DNA of 29,187 nucleotides, taken from an uncultured Bacilli bacterium. Lineage in GTDB: Bacteria; Bacillota_I; Bacilli_A; RF39; UBA660. The notes under the pieces are model-generated. The model was not told where the DNA came from. It made no database searches and saw nothing but the letters and a program-made list of their open reading frames with translations. Below are positions 13,790 through 21,506 of the stretch, piece after piece. Within the stretch, counting starts at the first letter, position 1. Each line of letters opens with the position of its first letter. The DNA is taken from NCBI GenBank assembly GCA_910586635.1, contig CAJUJA010000010.1, positions 1-29,187 on the forward strand. Reading direction: 5' to 3'. A program made the position numbers and the translations under genes.

Positions 13790-15559
13790 ATGTTAGGAAA
13801 AATTATCGAAATTATTGAAAATCAAATTATTATAAAATTAGATATCGATATTAATAATCAAACAAATTTAATTAACCTTCATGTTGTTTTAGAAGATGAC
13901 TTAAAAAAAATAGTGGGGGAAATTGTCAATGTAAATCAAGAAAAAATGACTATTAATATAGTGGGAGAAATAAAAGATAATAAATTTTTACCAGGTATTT
14001 CAATAAAGCCCTCTTTTAAGTCTAAAGTTAGAATTATATCTTTAGAAGAATTAGAGTTAATGCTAGGAAAGCAACAACCAAATATTGGTGAAACCTTTAT
14101 TGGTTTTTCTAATATATATCAAAACTACCGAATTAATGTTAGTATTAATGAACTATTTAGTAATCATTTTGCTATACTCGGTAATAGTGGCTCTGGAAAA
14201 AGCTGTACTGTTGCGAGTATTTTTCAAAAATTGTTTTTATCGAATCCAAAGCCTCCATTAAAATCTAGTATTCTAATCTTTGATGCTTATGGAGAATATA
14301 CGAATGCTTTCGCTTCCTTAAGACAATACAATCCGGGCATTTCATATAAAACATATACTACGAATACTAGATATGCAGACACAGATGTTATAAAAATACC
14401 TTTATGGTTATTAGATGTAGATGATTTAGCTCTTCTTTTAGATGTTACAACGCCCAATCAATTACCAATTATAGAGAAAACTTTAAAATTGGTTCCTATT
14501 TTAGTAGGGAATAATGAAGAAACAATAAAAAATAAAAATGATATTATTGCTAGAGCGTTGGAGGATATTCTTTTAAGTGGTCAAACATCAACTAAAATAA
14601 GAGATCAAATTGTCGCTATTTTAACTAAATTTCATACTGATGAATTAAACCTTGAAACACAAATTATACAACCTGGATATGTTAGGACTTTAAAGCAGTG
14701 TTTATTTATTGATAAATCAGGAAAATTTCAGGAAATAGAGTTGGTGACTGAATTTGTTAGAAGTTTTATTAATCAAGAGGGTACTATGTCAAATTCAAAG
14801 CCTAGTAATGAATGTTTTTATACGTTAAAGGATTTAGAAGAAGCAATGGATTTTTCACTTATTTCTGAAGGAATCCTTAAAAGTGAAAAGGTATACGATT
14901 TGGCAAATGTGTTAAGTGTTAGACTACATGCTTTAGCAGAAAGTGAATCAAGAGTTTATTTTGAGTATGATGAGTATATTAGTAGAAATGATTATATTAG
15001 AACTCTTTTTACAGATAAATTGACCAATAATAAGGCACAGTTAGTTAATTTTAATATTAATTATGTAGATGATAGAATGGCAAAGGTGATTACTAAGATT
15101 ATTTCTAAAATGATTTTTTCTTTATCTGTAGAAAATAATAGTAGGGGAAGCTCTCCTTTTCATATTATTGTTGAGGAAGCTCATAGATATATTCAAAGAG
15201 ATAGAGATGTTGATCTTATTGGTTATAATATTTTTGAAAGAATTACAAAAGAGGGGCGTAAATACGGAGTGTTTTTGGGAGTTATTACACAAAGACCATC
15301 AGAACTTTCGGATACTGTTATTTCTCAGTGTTCTAACTTTATTGTTTTAAGGACAAGACATCCTAAGGATCTTAGTTATATAAGAGAAATGGTCCCTAAT
15401 ATATCTACTGAAATTGTACAGCAACTAAAGGGGCTTCAACCTGGAAATTGTATTGCCTTTGGAAGTGCCTTTAAGGTTCCTGTTGCAATGCACGTTGAAT
15501 TCCCAAATCCAGCACCAAATAGTAATAATGTAGATTTGGAAACTATTTGGTACCAATAA
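13790..15559 (+). CDS. HerA-type (DUF87) ATPase/DNA translocase
   Basis: HerA-FtsK family ATPase of 589 aa, expected to form a hexameric ring on DNA. Residues 1-90 look like the N-terminal HAS-barrel. The Walker A motif GNSGSGKS is at 131-138, with K137 and S138 binding nucleotide. The Walker B motif IIVEEAH is at 459-465. An arginine-finger region and sensor follow in EGRKYGVFLGVITQRPSEL, then VLRTRHPKDL. HerA proteins usually work with a nuclease (NurA in archaea; Sir2, DUF4297 and other effectors in bacterial defence systems). The only nuclease nearby is the divergent MvaI/BcnI-like gene. The start ATG 13790 has AGAAGGTG upstream; an ATG at 13785 is out of frame. A role in defence is inference. 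Confidence 0.88.
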   Translation: MLGKIIEIIENQIIIKLDIDINNQTNLINLHVVLEDDLKKIVGEIVNVNQEKMTINIVGEIKDNKFLPGISIKPSFKSKVRIISLEELELMLGKQQPNIGETFIGFSNIYQNYRINVSINELFSNHFAILGNSGSGKSCTVASIFQKLFLSNPKPPLKSSILIFDAYGEYTNAFASLRQYNPGISYKTYTTNTRYADTDVIKIPLWLLDVDDLALLLDVTTPNQLPIIEKTLKLVPILVGNNEETIKNKNDIIARALEDILLSGQTSTKIRDQIVAILTKFHTDELNLETQIIQPGYVRTLKQCLFIDKSGKFQEIELVTEFVRSFINQEGTMSNSKPSNECFYTLKDLEEAMDFSLISEGILKSEKVYDLANVLSVRLHALAESESRVYFEYDEYISRNDYIRTLFTDKLTNNKAQLVNFNINYVDDRMAKVITKIISKMIFSLSVENNSRGSSPFHIIVEEAHRYIQRDRDVDLIGYNIFERITKEGRKYGVFLGVITQRPSELSDTVISQCSNFIVLRTRHPKDLSYIREMVPNISTEIVQQLKGLQPGNCIAFGSAFKVPVAMHVEFPNPAPNSNNVDLETIWYQ

Positions 15560-15592
15560 GGCAAAAAAAAGATAGTTTTTTAAGTTTAAATG

Positions 15593-15601
15593 TGTTACAA
15601 T
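15593..15601 (+). promoter_or_regulatory. Possible extended -10 promoter of sepF
   Basis: TG-T-TACAAT at 15593-15601, 39 bases before the sepF start. The -35 is weak. The frame upstream of the sepF ATG covers this region but is unlikely to be translated. Confidence 0.45.
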
Positions 15602-15640
15602 AAGGATATAGTTATAAAATATTACATTGGAGGATTAAAT

Positions 15641-16072
15641 ATGGCGTTAGATAAATTAAAAAATTTATTTGGTACGGAAGAGGCTGTAGAGACAGCAGAA
15701 GAAGAGGAGTATTATACAAAAACAAGAGAAGTTTATCAGGAAGAAAATGGAACAGCAGGTTCTAAGATGATGTTGTTAGAGCCACGTGCCTATTCAGAGT
15801 CACAACAGATTGCTGATTATTTGAAAGCTCGTAGTGCAGTAGTTGTGAACTTGAAGCGTGTAACTCCTGATCAAGCAAAAAGGATTGTGGACTTTTTAAG
15901 TGGAACTTTGTATGCAATTAATGGGGATTTACAGAAATTAGGTGGAGGAATATTTTTATGTACTCCGAATACTGTTAATGTAGAGGGGAAAATTAGCGAT
16001 GATAATGCTCCTACAAAGTCGACTAGAGGCAGTAAAAAAGAAAAGGATGAGGATGACGAATTTAATTTTTGA
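15641..16072 (+). CDS. sepF: Cell division protein SepF
   Basis: Septum protein that binds FtsZ and tethers it to the membrane. The 143 aa include the N-terminal amphipathic membrane-binding helix ([10 protein letters not shown]), an acidic linker and the SepF core (about residues 50-120), with the signature [17 protein letters not shown], then [25 protein letters not shown]. The C terminus is charged and disordered. ATG 15641 is chosen because GGAGG (15629-15633) is well spaced and because the amphipathic helix should be at the very start; a longer frame from 15590 would mask it. divIVA follows, the usual division-gene order in Firmicutes. Confidence 0.95.
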   Translation: MALDKLKNLFGTEEAVETAEEEEYYTKTREVYQEENGTAGSKMMLLEPRAYSESQQIADYLKARSAVVVNLKRVTPDQAKRIVDFLSGTLYAINGDLQKLGGGIFLCTPNTVNVEGKISDDNAPTKSTRGSKKEKDEDDEFNF

Positions 16073-16107
16073 TTTAGTATTTAAAAATATATTCTGAGGT
16101 GAGGTCA

Positions 16108-16539
16108 ATGGAAAAATTCAGTTATGAAGCCAATGGATATAATCGTAAAGAGGTCAATGACTTTGTGAATGATGTAATTACTCAAACAGAAGGTATTATC
16201 GAAAAATGTAAGGAACAAAAGGTAGAAATAGGGAAATTGAGGGAAGAATTAAACCATTATAGAAAGATGGAAAATTCATTAAAAGATGCGGTTATGAGAG
16301 CTGAGGTAGCAGGAGATAATATAAAGAGGATGGCTAGAGAAGAGGCTAATCTATTAATAGAAGACGCTAAAAATAATTCTAGTAGGATTGTAAATGAGGC
16401 ATTGTTAAAGGCAGAAAAAATTGAAGTAAAAGCAGATACCTTGGAATATAATATTAAAGTACTAAAAAGAAAGTTAAAATTGATAATTGAACAACAAATG
16501 GCAGTAGTAGAAGAAATAGAAGTACTAAATTTAGAGTAG
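16108..16539 (+). CDS. divIVA: DivIVA-domain protein
   Basis: Coiled-coil protein that binds curved membrane at poles and septa and organises division or wall growth. The 143 aa open with the shortened DivIVA N-terminal module (FSYEANGYNRKEVNDFVNDVI), and a long coiled coil follows (about 25-140) with REELNHYRKMENSLKDAV and EEANLLIEDAKNN, both typical of the family. The ATG 16108 is preceded by a TGAGGTGAGG ribosome site; an in-frame GTG at 16099 lies within that site. It follows sepF after 35 bases, probably on the same transcript. Confidence 0.88.
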   Translation: MEKFSYEANGYNRKEVNDFVNDVITQTEGIIEKCKEQKVEIGKLREELNHYRKMENSLKDAVMRAEVAGDNIKRMAREEANLLIEDAKNNSSRIVNEALLKAEKIEVKADTLEYNIKVLKRKLKLIIEQQMAVVEEIEVLNLE

Positions 16540-16573
16540 AATCAGAAATACATAGTTGGAAATTCTACTTTTT
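16536..16573 (+). terminator. Terminator after divIVA
   Basis: GTAGAAT (16536-16542, including the stop codon) pairs with ATTCTAC (16562-16568) and is followed by five T. The 19-base loop is long, so efficiency is uncertain. Confidence 0.55.
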
Positions 16574-16590
16574 ATATACCAATTAATCTC

Positions 16591-16619
16591 TTGTTTTTTA
16601 AAAAAAGTTATGTTATATT
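16591..16619 (+). promoter_or_regulatory. Promoter of the T-box transcript
   Basis: TTGTTT (16591-16596), 17 bases, TATATT (16614-16619) with TG at 16611-16612. It starts the leader that holds the T-box. Confidence 0.65.
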
Positions 16620-16624
16620 AATCA

Positions 16625-16847
16625 AGAAAAGCAAGTGCGAAAGCTGGAATACTAAAATTCTAGATAGAGAGCTTCTGTTTGGTGGAAAGGAGCTAGAATG
16701 TAGTATTTAGATCACTTTCAAGTGCGTTTTAGGGATAAGCTAAAGCCGGAATTTCACACGTTAAGTGAAACAAAGTGTATAGCAAAGCTATAAAATAAGG
16801 TGGTACCACGGAAACTCTTCGTCCTTATAAGGAAGGAAGAGTTTTTA
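16625..16847 (+). promoter_or_regulatory. Isoleucine T-box riboswitch
   Basis: tRNA-sensing leader that lets transcription continue when uncharged tRNA-Ile binds. Stem I: AATACTA (16648-16654) pairs TAGTATT (16701-16707), and the distal part has the usual AGAGAGC and GGTGGAAAGG segments. The specifier is ATC (16711-16713) in the setting AG-ATC-ACTTTCAAG, which fits Ile(GAT). The conserved T-box AAGGTGGTACCACGG is at 16797-16811, and UGGU at 16801-16804 would pair with the tRNA ACCA end. An intrinsic terminator follows. It explains the 325-base space without a gene before the antiporter and agrees with ileS lying downstream. Confidence 0.9.
16812..16847 (+). terminator. T-box-controlled terminator
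   Basis: AACTCTTC (16813-16820) pairs with GAAGAGTT (16836-16843), with an inner TCCTT/AGGA extension and a T tract. The competing antiterminator uses the T-box bases just upstream. Confidence 0.85.
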
Positions 16848-16864
16848 TTATGAAGGAGGAAAAT

Positions 16865-17824
16865 ATGATTTTATTACAAATATTAATTTTAGTGATTGGA
16901 TTTATTATCCTAGTAAAAGGGGCAGATCTATTTGTAGATTCAGCATCTTCCCTAGCCCAAAATTTTCATATATCTAAGATGTTAATTGCTCTTACTATTG
17001 TTTCTTTTGGTACAAGTGCACCAGAATTTGCAGTTTCTATTAAGTCACTTCTTAGTGGAAATGCAGATATTTTGCTTGGAAATGTAATCGGCAGTAATAT
17101 TTTAAATATTTTACTCATTTTAGGAGTTTCTAGTTGTATTCACTCTTTAACAGTTAAAAACTCGACAGTAAAGAAAGAATTGCCCATTACTATTTTAATT
17201 ACTACTTTATTTATTGTTTTAATTAGTGATAAGTGGCTAACTAATACTCAAACCAATTTATTAACTAGAGCAGATGGAATTACTATTTTATTATTTTTCT
17301 CTATCTTTATTTATTACTTATTTACTGTAATGAAAAAGAAAGTTGATTCATCATTAGAGGATGAAAAACCAAAGTATGGACTTTCAAAGTCGATTATATT
17401 TACTGTAGTAGGAATTATTTGTTTAATTTTAGGAAGTAATGCAGTAGTAGATTCCGCTAGTTCTATTGCAAAAATAATTGGGGTTAGTGAAAGGGTAATC
17501 TCTCTTACTATTATTGCCCTAGGAACCAGCTTACCAGAGTTAGTAACGAGTGTAGTTGCAACAAAAAAGAAAGAATATGATATTGCGATTGGAAATGTTG
17601 TGGGAAGTAATATTTTCAACATTGGAATCGTAGTTGGTTTACCAATTGCCCTATTTGGAGGGATTGCATCAGTAGGGTTTACTTATGTTGATTTACTTGC
17701 TTTATTTGTATCTACGCTAACATTATTTTTCTTTTGCTTTAGAGATTACAAAATTAGTAGAAAAGAAGGAATTGCTTTTCTTGTTATGTTTTTAACTTAC
17801 TACTCGTTTTTACTTATAAAATAA
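16865..17824 (+). CDS. Ca2+/Na+ antiporter (CaCA family, YrbG-like)
   Basis: Membrane exchanger of the calcium/cation antiporter family, about 319 aa, with about ten membrane segments in two inverted halves. The two alpha repeats are visible: SFGTSAPEFAVS with GNVIGSNILNILLILG (first half) and ALGTSLPELVTS with GNVVGSNIFNIGIVVG (second half); the acidic residues in GTSxPE bind the ion. ATG 16865 is chosen because AAGGAGGA lies before it; the in-frame ATG at 16850 overlaps the terminator end and ribosome site. It is the first gene after the isoleucine T-box and has ileS directly behind it (gap about 20 bases), so it should be made under isoleucine starvation. Confidence 0.88.
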   Translation: MILLQILILVIGFIILVKGADLFVDSASSLAQNFHISKMLIALTIVSFGTSAPEFAVSIKSLLSGNADILLGNVIGSNILNILLILGVSSCIHSLTVKNSTVKKELPITILITTLFIVLISDKWLTNTQTNLLTRADGITILLFFSIFIYYLFTVMKKKVDSSLEDEKPKYGLSKSIIFTVVGIICLILGSNAVVDSASSIAKIIGVSERVISLTIIALGTSLPELVTSVVATKKKEYDIAIGNVVGSNIFNIGIVVGLPIALFGGIASVGFTYVDLLALFVSTLTLFFFCFRDYKISRKEGIAFLVMFLTYYSFLLIK

Positions 17825-17844
17825 AAAAGAAAGAAGGAATGAAT

Positions 17845-20800
17845 ATGCAATTTGAAAAACTAAAAAACGGGAAAATAAACGAAATTGAAAAAAGTATTTT
17901 AAATAGTTGGGGTGGAGTTTATCATATTTTAAATGAAACAATAGAAAATAGAAAAAATAGTGAAAATTTTGTATTCTATGATGGACCTGCTACTGCAAAT
18001 GGGTATCCAGGACTTCACCATATGATGGCCAAATTTTTAAAGGATTCGTTTTGTAAATATCAAACCATGCGTGGGCATAAAGTATTACGTAAAGTTGGTT
18101 GGGATACGCATGGTCTTCCTGTTGAACTTCAAGTAGAAAAAGAATTGGGCTTTTCTGGTAAGGGGGATATTGAAAAATATGGAGTAGAAAAGTTTAATCA
18201 AGAATGTCGTAATATTGTATGGAAAAATGAAGAATCCTTTACTAGCCTTACTGAACAAATGGGACAGTTTATTGATTTAAAACATCCTTATGTTACTTAT
18301 GATAATAATTATATCGAAACAGAGTGGTGGATTCTACAAAAATTCTTTGAAGAAGGTCTATTTTATGAAGGTAGTAAAATTTTGCCATATTGTCCAAGAT
18401 GTGGTACAGGACTTGCTTCTCATGAAGTAGCACAAGGTTATGAAGAAGTATCAGCCAATACAGTAATCGTTCCCTTTAAAAAGAAAGATGAAAATTGTTT
18501 CTTCCTAGTTTGGACTACGACTCCATGGACTCTTTCTAGTAATGTGGCGTTATGTGTCAATCCAAATGAAAAGTATGTAAAGGTTCAATCCAAAGGAAAC
18601 CAATTTATTCTAGCGAAAGCTCTTCTTTCGAAAGTTTTAGGAGATGATGTAAAGATACTAGAGGAATATTTGGGAAAAGATCTAGAATATATGGAATATG
18701 AACAATTAATTCCTGATTTTTCGGTAAATAAAAAAGCCTTTTTTGTAACCCTTGCAGATTATGTTACCATGGAAGATGGTACAGGTATTGTTCATATTGC
18801 ACCTGCTTTTGGAGAAGATGATGCCAAAGTTGGAAAAGACTATAACCTACCATACTTAAATCCAGTAGGGGAAGATGGAAAATATTTGGAAGGAACGTGG
18901 AAAGATACTTTTGTATTTGATGCGGATATCGAAATCATTAAGTATTTAAAGGAAAACGATAAATTATTTAAAAAACAGAAAGTAACCCATCAGTATCCAC
19001 ATTGTTGGAGGTGTCATACTCCACTTATTTATTATTCTAAGCCAAGTTTTTATATTGAGACGACGAAACTCAAAGATAAGATTATCAAAGCTAATCAAAC
19101 AGTATCATGGCATCCATCTTTTGTTGGAGAAAAAAGATTTGGAAATTGGTTAGAAAATATGAAAGATTGGGCAATTTCTAGAAACCGTTATTGGGGAACA
19201 CCTCTTCCTTTATGGAGATGTAGTTGTGGTCATGATGAGATGATTGGTTCTAGAAAAGAATTAATAGAAAAATCTATTGAAAAGATTGATGAAACCATTG
19301 ATTTACATAGACCTTATGTAGATGATATTCATATTGCTTGTCCAAGGTGTGGGAAGCCAATGAGTCGTGTTACTGACGTAATTGATTGCTGGTTTGATTC
19401 TGGTTCTATGCCTTTTGCTCAATACCATTATCCATTTGAAAACCAAAAACTATGGGAAGAACAGTTTCCAGCTGATTTTATCGCAGAAGGTATTGATCAA
19501 ACAAGAGGTTGGTTCTATACACTACTTGTTATTTCTGTATTTTTAACTGGAAAATCCCCATATAAAAACGTATTAGTCAATGATATGTTATTAGATAAAT
19601 TTGGTAAAAAAATGTCAAAATCAAAAGGAAATATTGTAGAACCTTTTACTACTATAGAAGAGTTTGGAGCAGATACTGTTAGATTTTATCTTCCTTATGT
19701 ATCTCCAGTTTGGACTCCTTTAAGATTTGATAAGGAAGGATTAAAGGAGATTTATTCTAAGTATATTTCAACTCTAAAAAATGCATATTCTTTCTTTGAA
19801 ATGTATGCAAATGCAGATAGTATTGATCCAAGAGAATATGATATAGAAGTAGAAAAACGTGAACTAATTGATAAATGGCTTTTGTCAAAACTAAATAGAC
19901 TTATTAAAACAGTTGTAGAAGGCTATGAGGAGTATGATCTAAATAAAGTAGCTAAAGCGATTATTCCATTTTTAAACGATGATTTATCCAATTGGTATAT
20001 TAGAAGTAATAGAAGACGTTTTTGGGATAGTGAATTAACAGAAAGTAAAAAGGCAGTTTATTTAACTACATATGAAGTATTAGTAACCTTATGCAAACTA
20101 ACAGCACCTATTACTCCTTATATCTCAGAAGAAATCTATCAGAAATTAACGGGTGAAAAAAGTGTTCACCTTGCAAGTTTTCCAGATGTAGAGGAGTCTT
20201 TAATTAATGAAAAAATAGAAGAAAAGATGGATTTGGTAAGAGATGTTTGTAGGTTAGGAAGAGATGCTAGAGAAACTGCAAATATTAAGGTTCGTCAACC
20301 AATTCATGAAGTGATTTTATCTAGCGATGTAAAAGAGATTATTGGAAATTTAGATTCTATCATTAAAGAAGAGTTAAATGTAAAACAAATTACTTATCAA
20401 GAAGATATGACTTCTTATTTAACATACTCCCTAAAACCGAATTTTAAGGTATTAGGAAAGCAGCTTGGTTCTAAAATTAAACAGTTACAAGAGGAGTTAA
20501 AAAAACTAACTAGTGAAGAGGCATTTTCTGTATCAAGGGAGCCACTTACTATTCAATTAGATGGCGAAGACTTCACCCTAGATTGTATGAATACGATTAC
20601 ATCTACTATTGTAAAAGAAGGATATGTGGCTAGTAACGATTCTAAAACTTGTGTGGTCCTAGATACGAATTTAGATGAAGATTTAATTTTAGAAGGCCTT
20701 GCTCGTGAATTTGTTCGCACTATTCAAAGTATTAGAAAAGATAAAGATTTAATCATTACTGACCATATTCATGTTTTCTATGATGGAGATGAAAAAATTG

Positions 20801-20931
20801 ACCAAGTGATAGAAAAGTATCAGGACTATATTATGGGAGAAACTCTAGCTAATGGGTTAATCAAAAAAGAGTCTTCTAATCGTTATTTATTGAATGAAGT
20901 AGAAGTCTTTATCAACGTAGAGAAAATTTAG
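17845..20931 (+). CDS. ileS: Isoleucyl-tRNA synthetase, type 2-like
   Basis: Charges tRNA-Ile in the cytoplasm. 1028 aa from ATG 17845 (AGAAGGA seven bases before; the in-frame ATG 17839 abuts that site). The HIGH-type motif is PGLHHMM (58-61 for HHMM), the KMSKS loop is at 589-593 in KKMSKSKGN, and GWDTHGLPVE is the editing/catalytic border. The PGLHH form, the GKGDIEKYGVEKFNQECR segment and the length fit the type-2 (eukaryote-like) IleRS clade, not the shorter bacterial type 1; type 2 enzymes are generally less sensitive to mupirocin. A zinc-type C-rich pair YCPRCGTG is seen in the editing part. It is second in the T-box operon. Confidence 0.95.
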   Translation: MQFEKLKNGKINEIEKSILNSWGGVYHILNETIENRKNSENFVFYDGPATANGYPGLHHMMAKFLKDSFCKYQTMRGHKVLRKVGWDTHGLPVELQVEKELGFSGKGDIEKYGVEKFNQECRNIVWKNEESFTSLTEQMGQFIDLKHPYVTYDNNYIETEWWILQKFFEEGLFYEGSKILPYCPRCGTGLASHEVAQGYEEVSANTVIVPFKKKDENCFFLVWTTTPWTLSSNVALCVNPNEKYVKVQSKGNQFILAKALLSKVLGDDVKILEEYLGKDLEYMEYEQLIPDFSVNKKAFFVTLADYVTMEDGTGIVHIAPAFGEDDAKVGKDYNLPYLNPVGEDGKYLEGTWKDTFVFDADIEIIKYLKENDKLFKKQKVTHQYPHCWRCHTPLIYYSKPSFYIETTKLKDKIIKANQTVSWHPSFVGEKRFGNWLENMKDWAISRNRYWGTPLPLWRCSCGHDEMIGSRKELIEKSIEKIDETIDLHRPYVDDIHIACPRCGKPMSRVTDVIDCWFDSGSMPFAQYHYPFENQKLWEEQFPADFIAEGIDQTRGWFYTLLVISVFLTGKSPYKNVLVNDMLLDKFGKKMSKSKGNIVEPFTTIEEFGADTVRFYLPYVSPVWTPLRFDKEGLKEIYSKYISTLKNAYSFFEMYANADSIDPREYDIEVEKRELIDKWLLSKLNRLIKTVVEGYEEYDLNKVAKAIIPFLNDDLSNWYIRSNRRRFWDSELTESKKAVYLTTYEVLVTLCKLTAPITPYISEEIYQKLTGEKSVHLASFPDVEESLINEKIEEKMDLVRDVCRLGRDARETANIKVRQPIHEVILSSDVKEIIGNLDSIIKEELNVKQITYQEDMTSYLTYSLKPNFKVLGKQLGSKIKQLQEELKKLTSEEAFSVSREPLTIQLDGEDFTLDCMNTITSTIVKEGYVASNDSKTCVVLDTNLDEDLILEGLAREFVRTIQSIRKDKDLIITDHIHVFYDGDEKIDQVIEKYQDYIMGETLANGLIKKESSNRYLLNEVEVFINVEKI

Positions 20932-20945
20932 AGAACAGGTTTTTT

Positions 20946-21443
20946 ATGGAAAAACTAGTAATCGCAGGATTTGCAGGGATAGGAAAAACTACACTTGGTA
21001 AGAAATATAAAAATGTCATTGACTTAGATTCTTCAAAATATGCCTATGATGATTCTGATTTAGAGCATCTAAGCATAGAAGAAAGAAAGGGGCTTCCAAG
21101 AAGGAAAAATAAAAAATGGCCAGATAATTATATCAAAGCTATTTTGGATGCTCTTAATACCTATGATTTTGTGTTAGTATGGGAAAGAGAAGATATTTTA
21201 GAAGAATACCAGAAACATCATATTCCATTTGTTTTATGTTATCCCAATAGAAATTCTTTGGAAACTTATCAAAAAAGATATAAAGATAGGGGAAATAGCG
21301 AAATTTATATAAAAAAGAAAATAGAACAGTACAAAAGAAGAATTCATGATTTTGAAAGTATGAAGGTAGATAAGATAATTTTATCTAATGAAGAAACCTT
21401 AGAAGACTATTTGTTAAAAAAAGGATATCAGTTAAAAAAGTAG
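20946..21443 (+). CDS. P-loop nucleoside/nucleotide kinase-like protein
   Basis: A 165-aa P-loop protein with Walker A GFAGIGKTT at 8-16. After it come VIDLDSSKYAY, then KWPDNYIKAIL (about 54-64), a Walker-B-like strand FVLVWERED, and the C-terminal CYPNRNSLETYQKRYKDRGN. This pattern occurs in small kinase-like proteins of phages and plasmids of Firmicutes whose substrate is unknown to me. A chromosomal copy behind ileS (14-base gap, AGAGAACAGG ribosome site) is likely co-transcribed with it. Its function cannot be assigned. Confidence 0.6.
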   Translation: MEKLVIAGFAGIGKTTLGKKYKNVIDLDSSKYAYDDSDLEHLSIEERKGLPRRKNKKWPDNYIKAILDALNTYDFVLVWEREDILEEYQKHHIPFVLCYPNRNSLETYQKRYKDRGNSEIYIKKKIEQYKRRIHDFESMKVDKIILSNEETLEDYLLKKGYQLKK

Positions 21444-21479
21444 AAAAAAGTCAAAAATGAATCTTTATTGATAAAAAAG

Positions 21480-21488
21480 TGTTATACT
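21480..21488 (+). promoter_or_regulatory. Extended -10 promoter of the DHH gene
   Basis: TG-T-TATACT at 21480-21488, with no good -35. It lies 19 bases before the DHH-family start. Confidence 0.5.
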
Positions 21489-21506
21489 AAAAAAGAGGTG
21501 GATGAT

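Noticed and set aside
11585..15560. Integrated element using a tRNA gene as attachment site
   Set aside because: No integrase is present and I saw no repeat of the tRNA-Pro 3' end after the nuclease/HerA pair.
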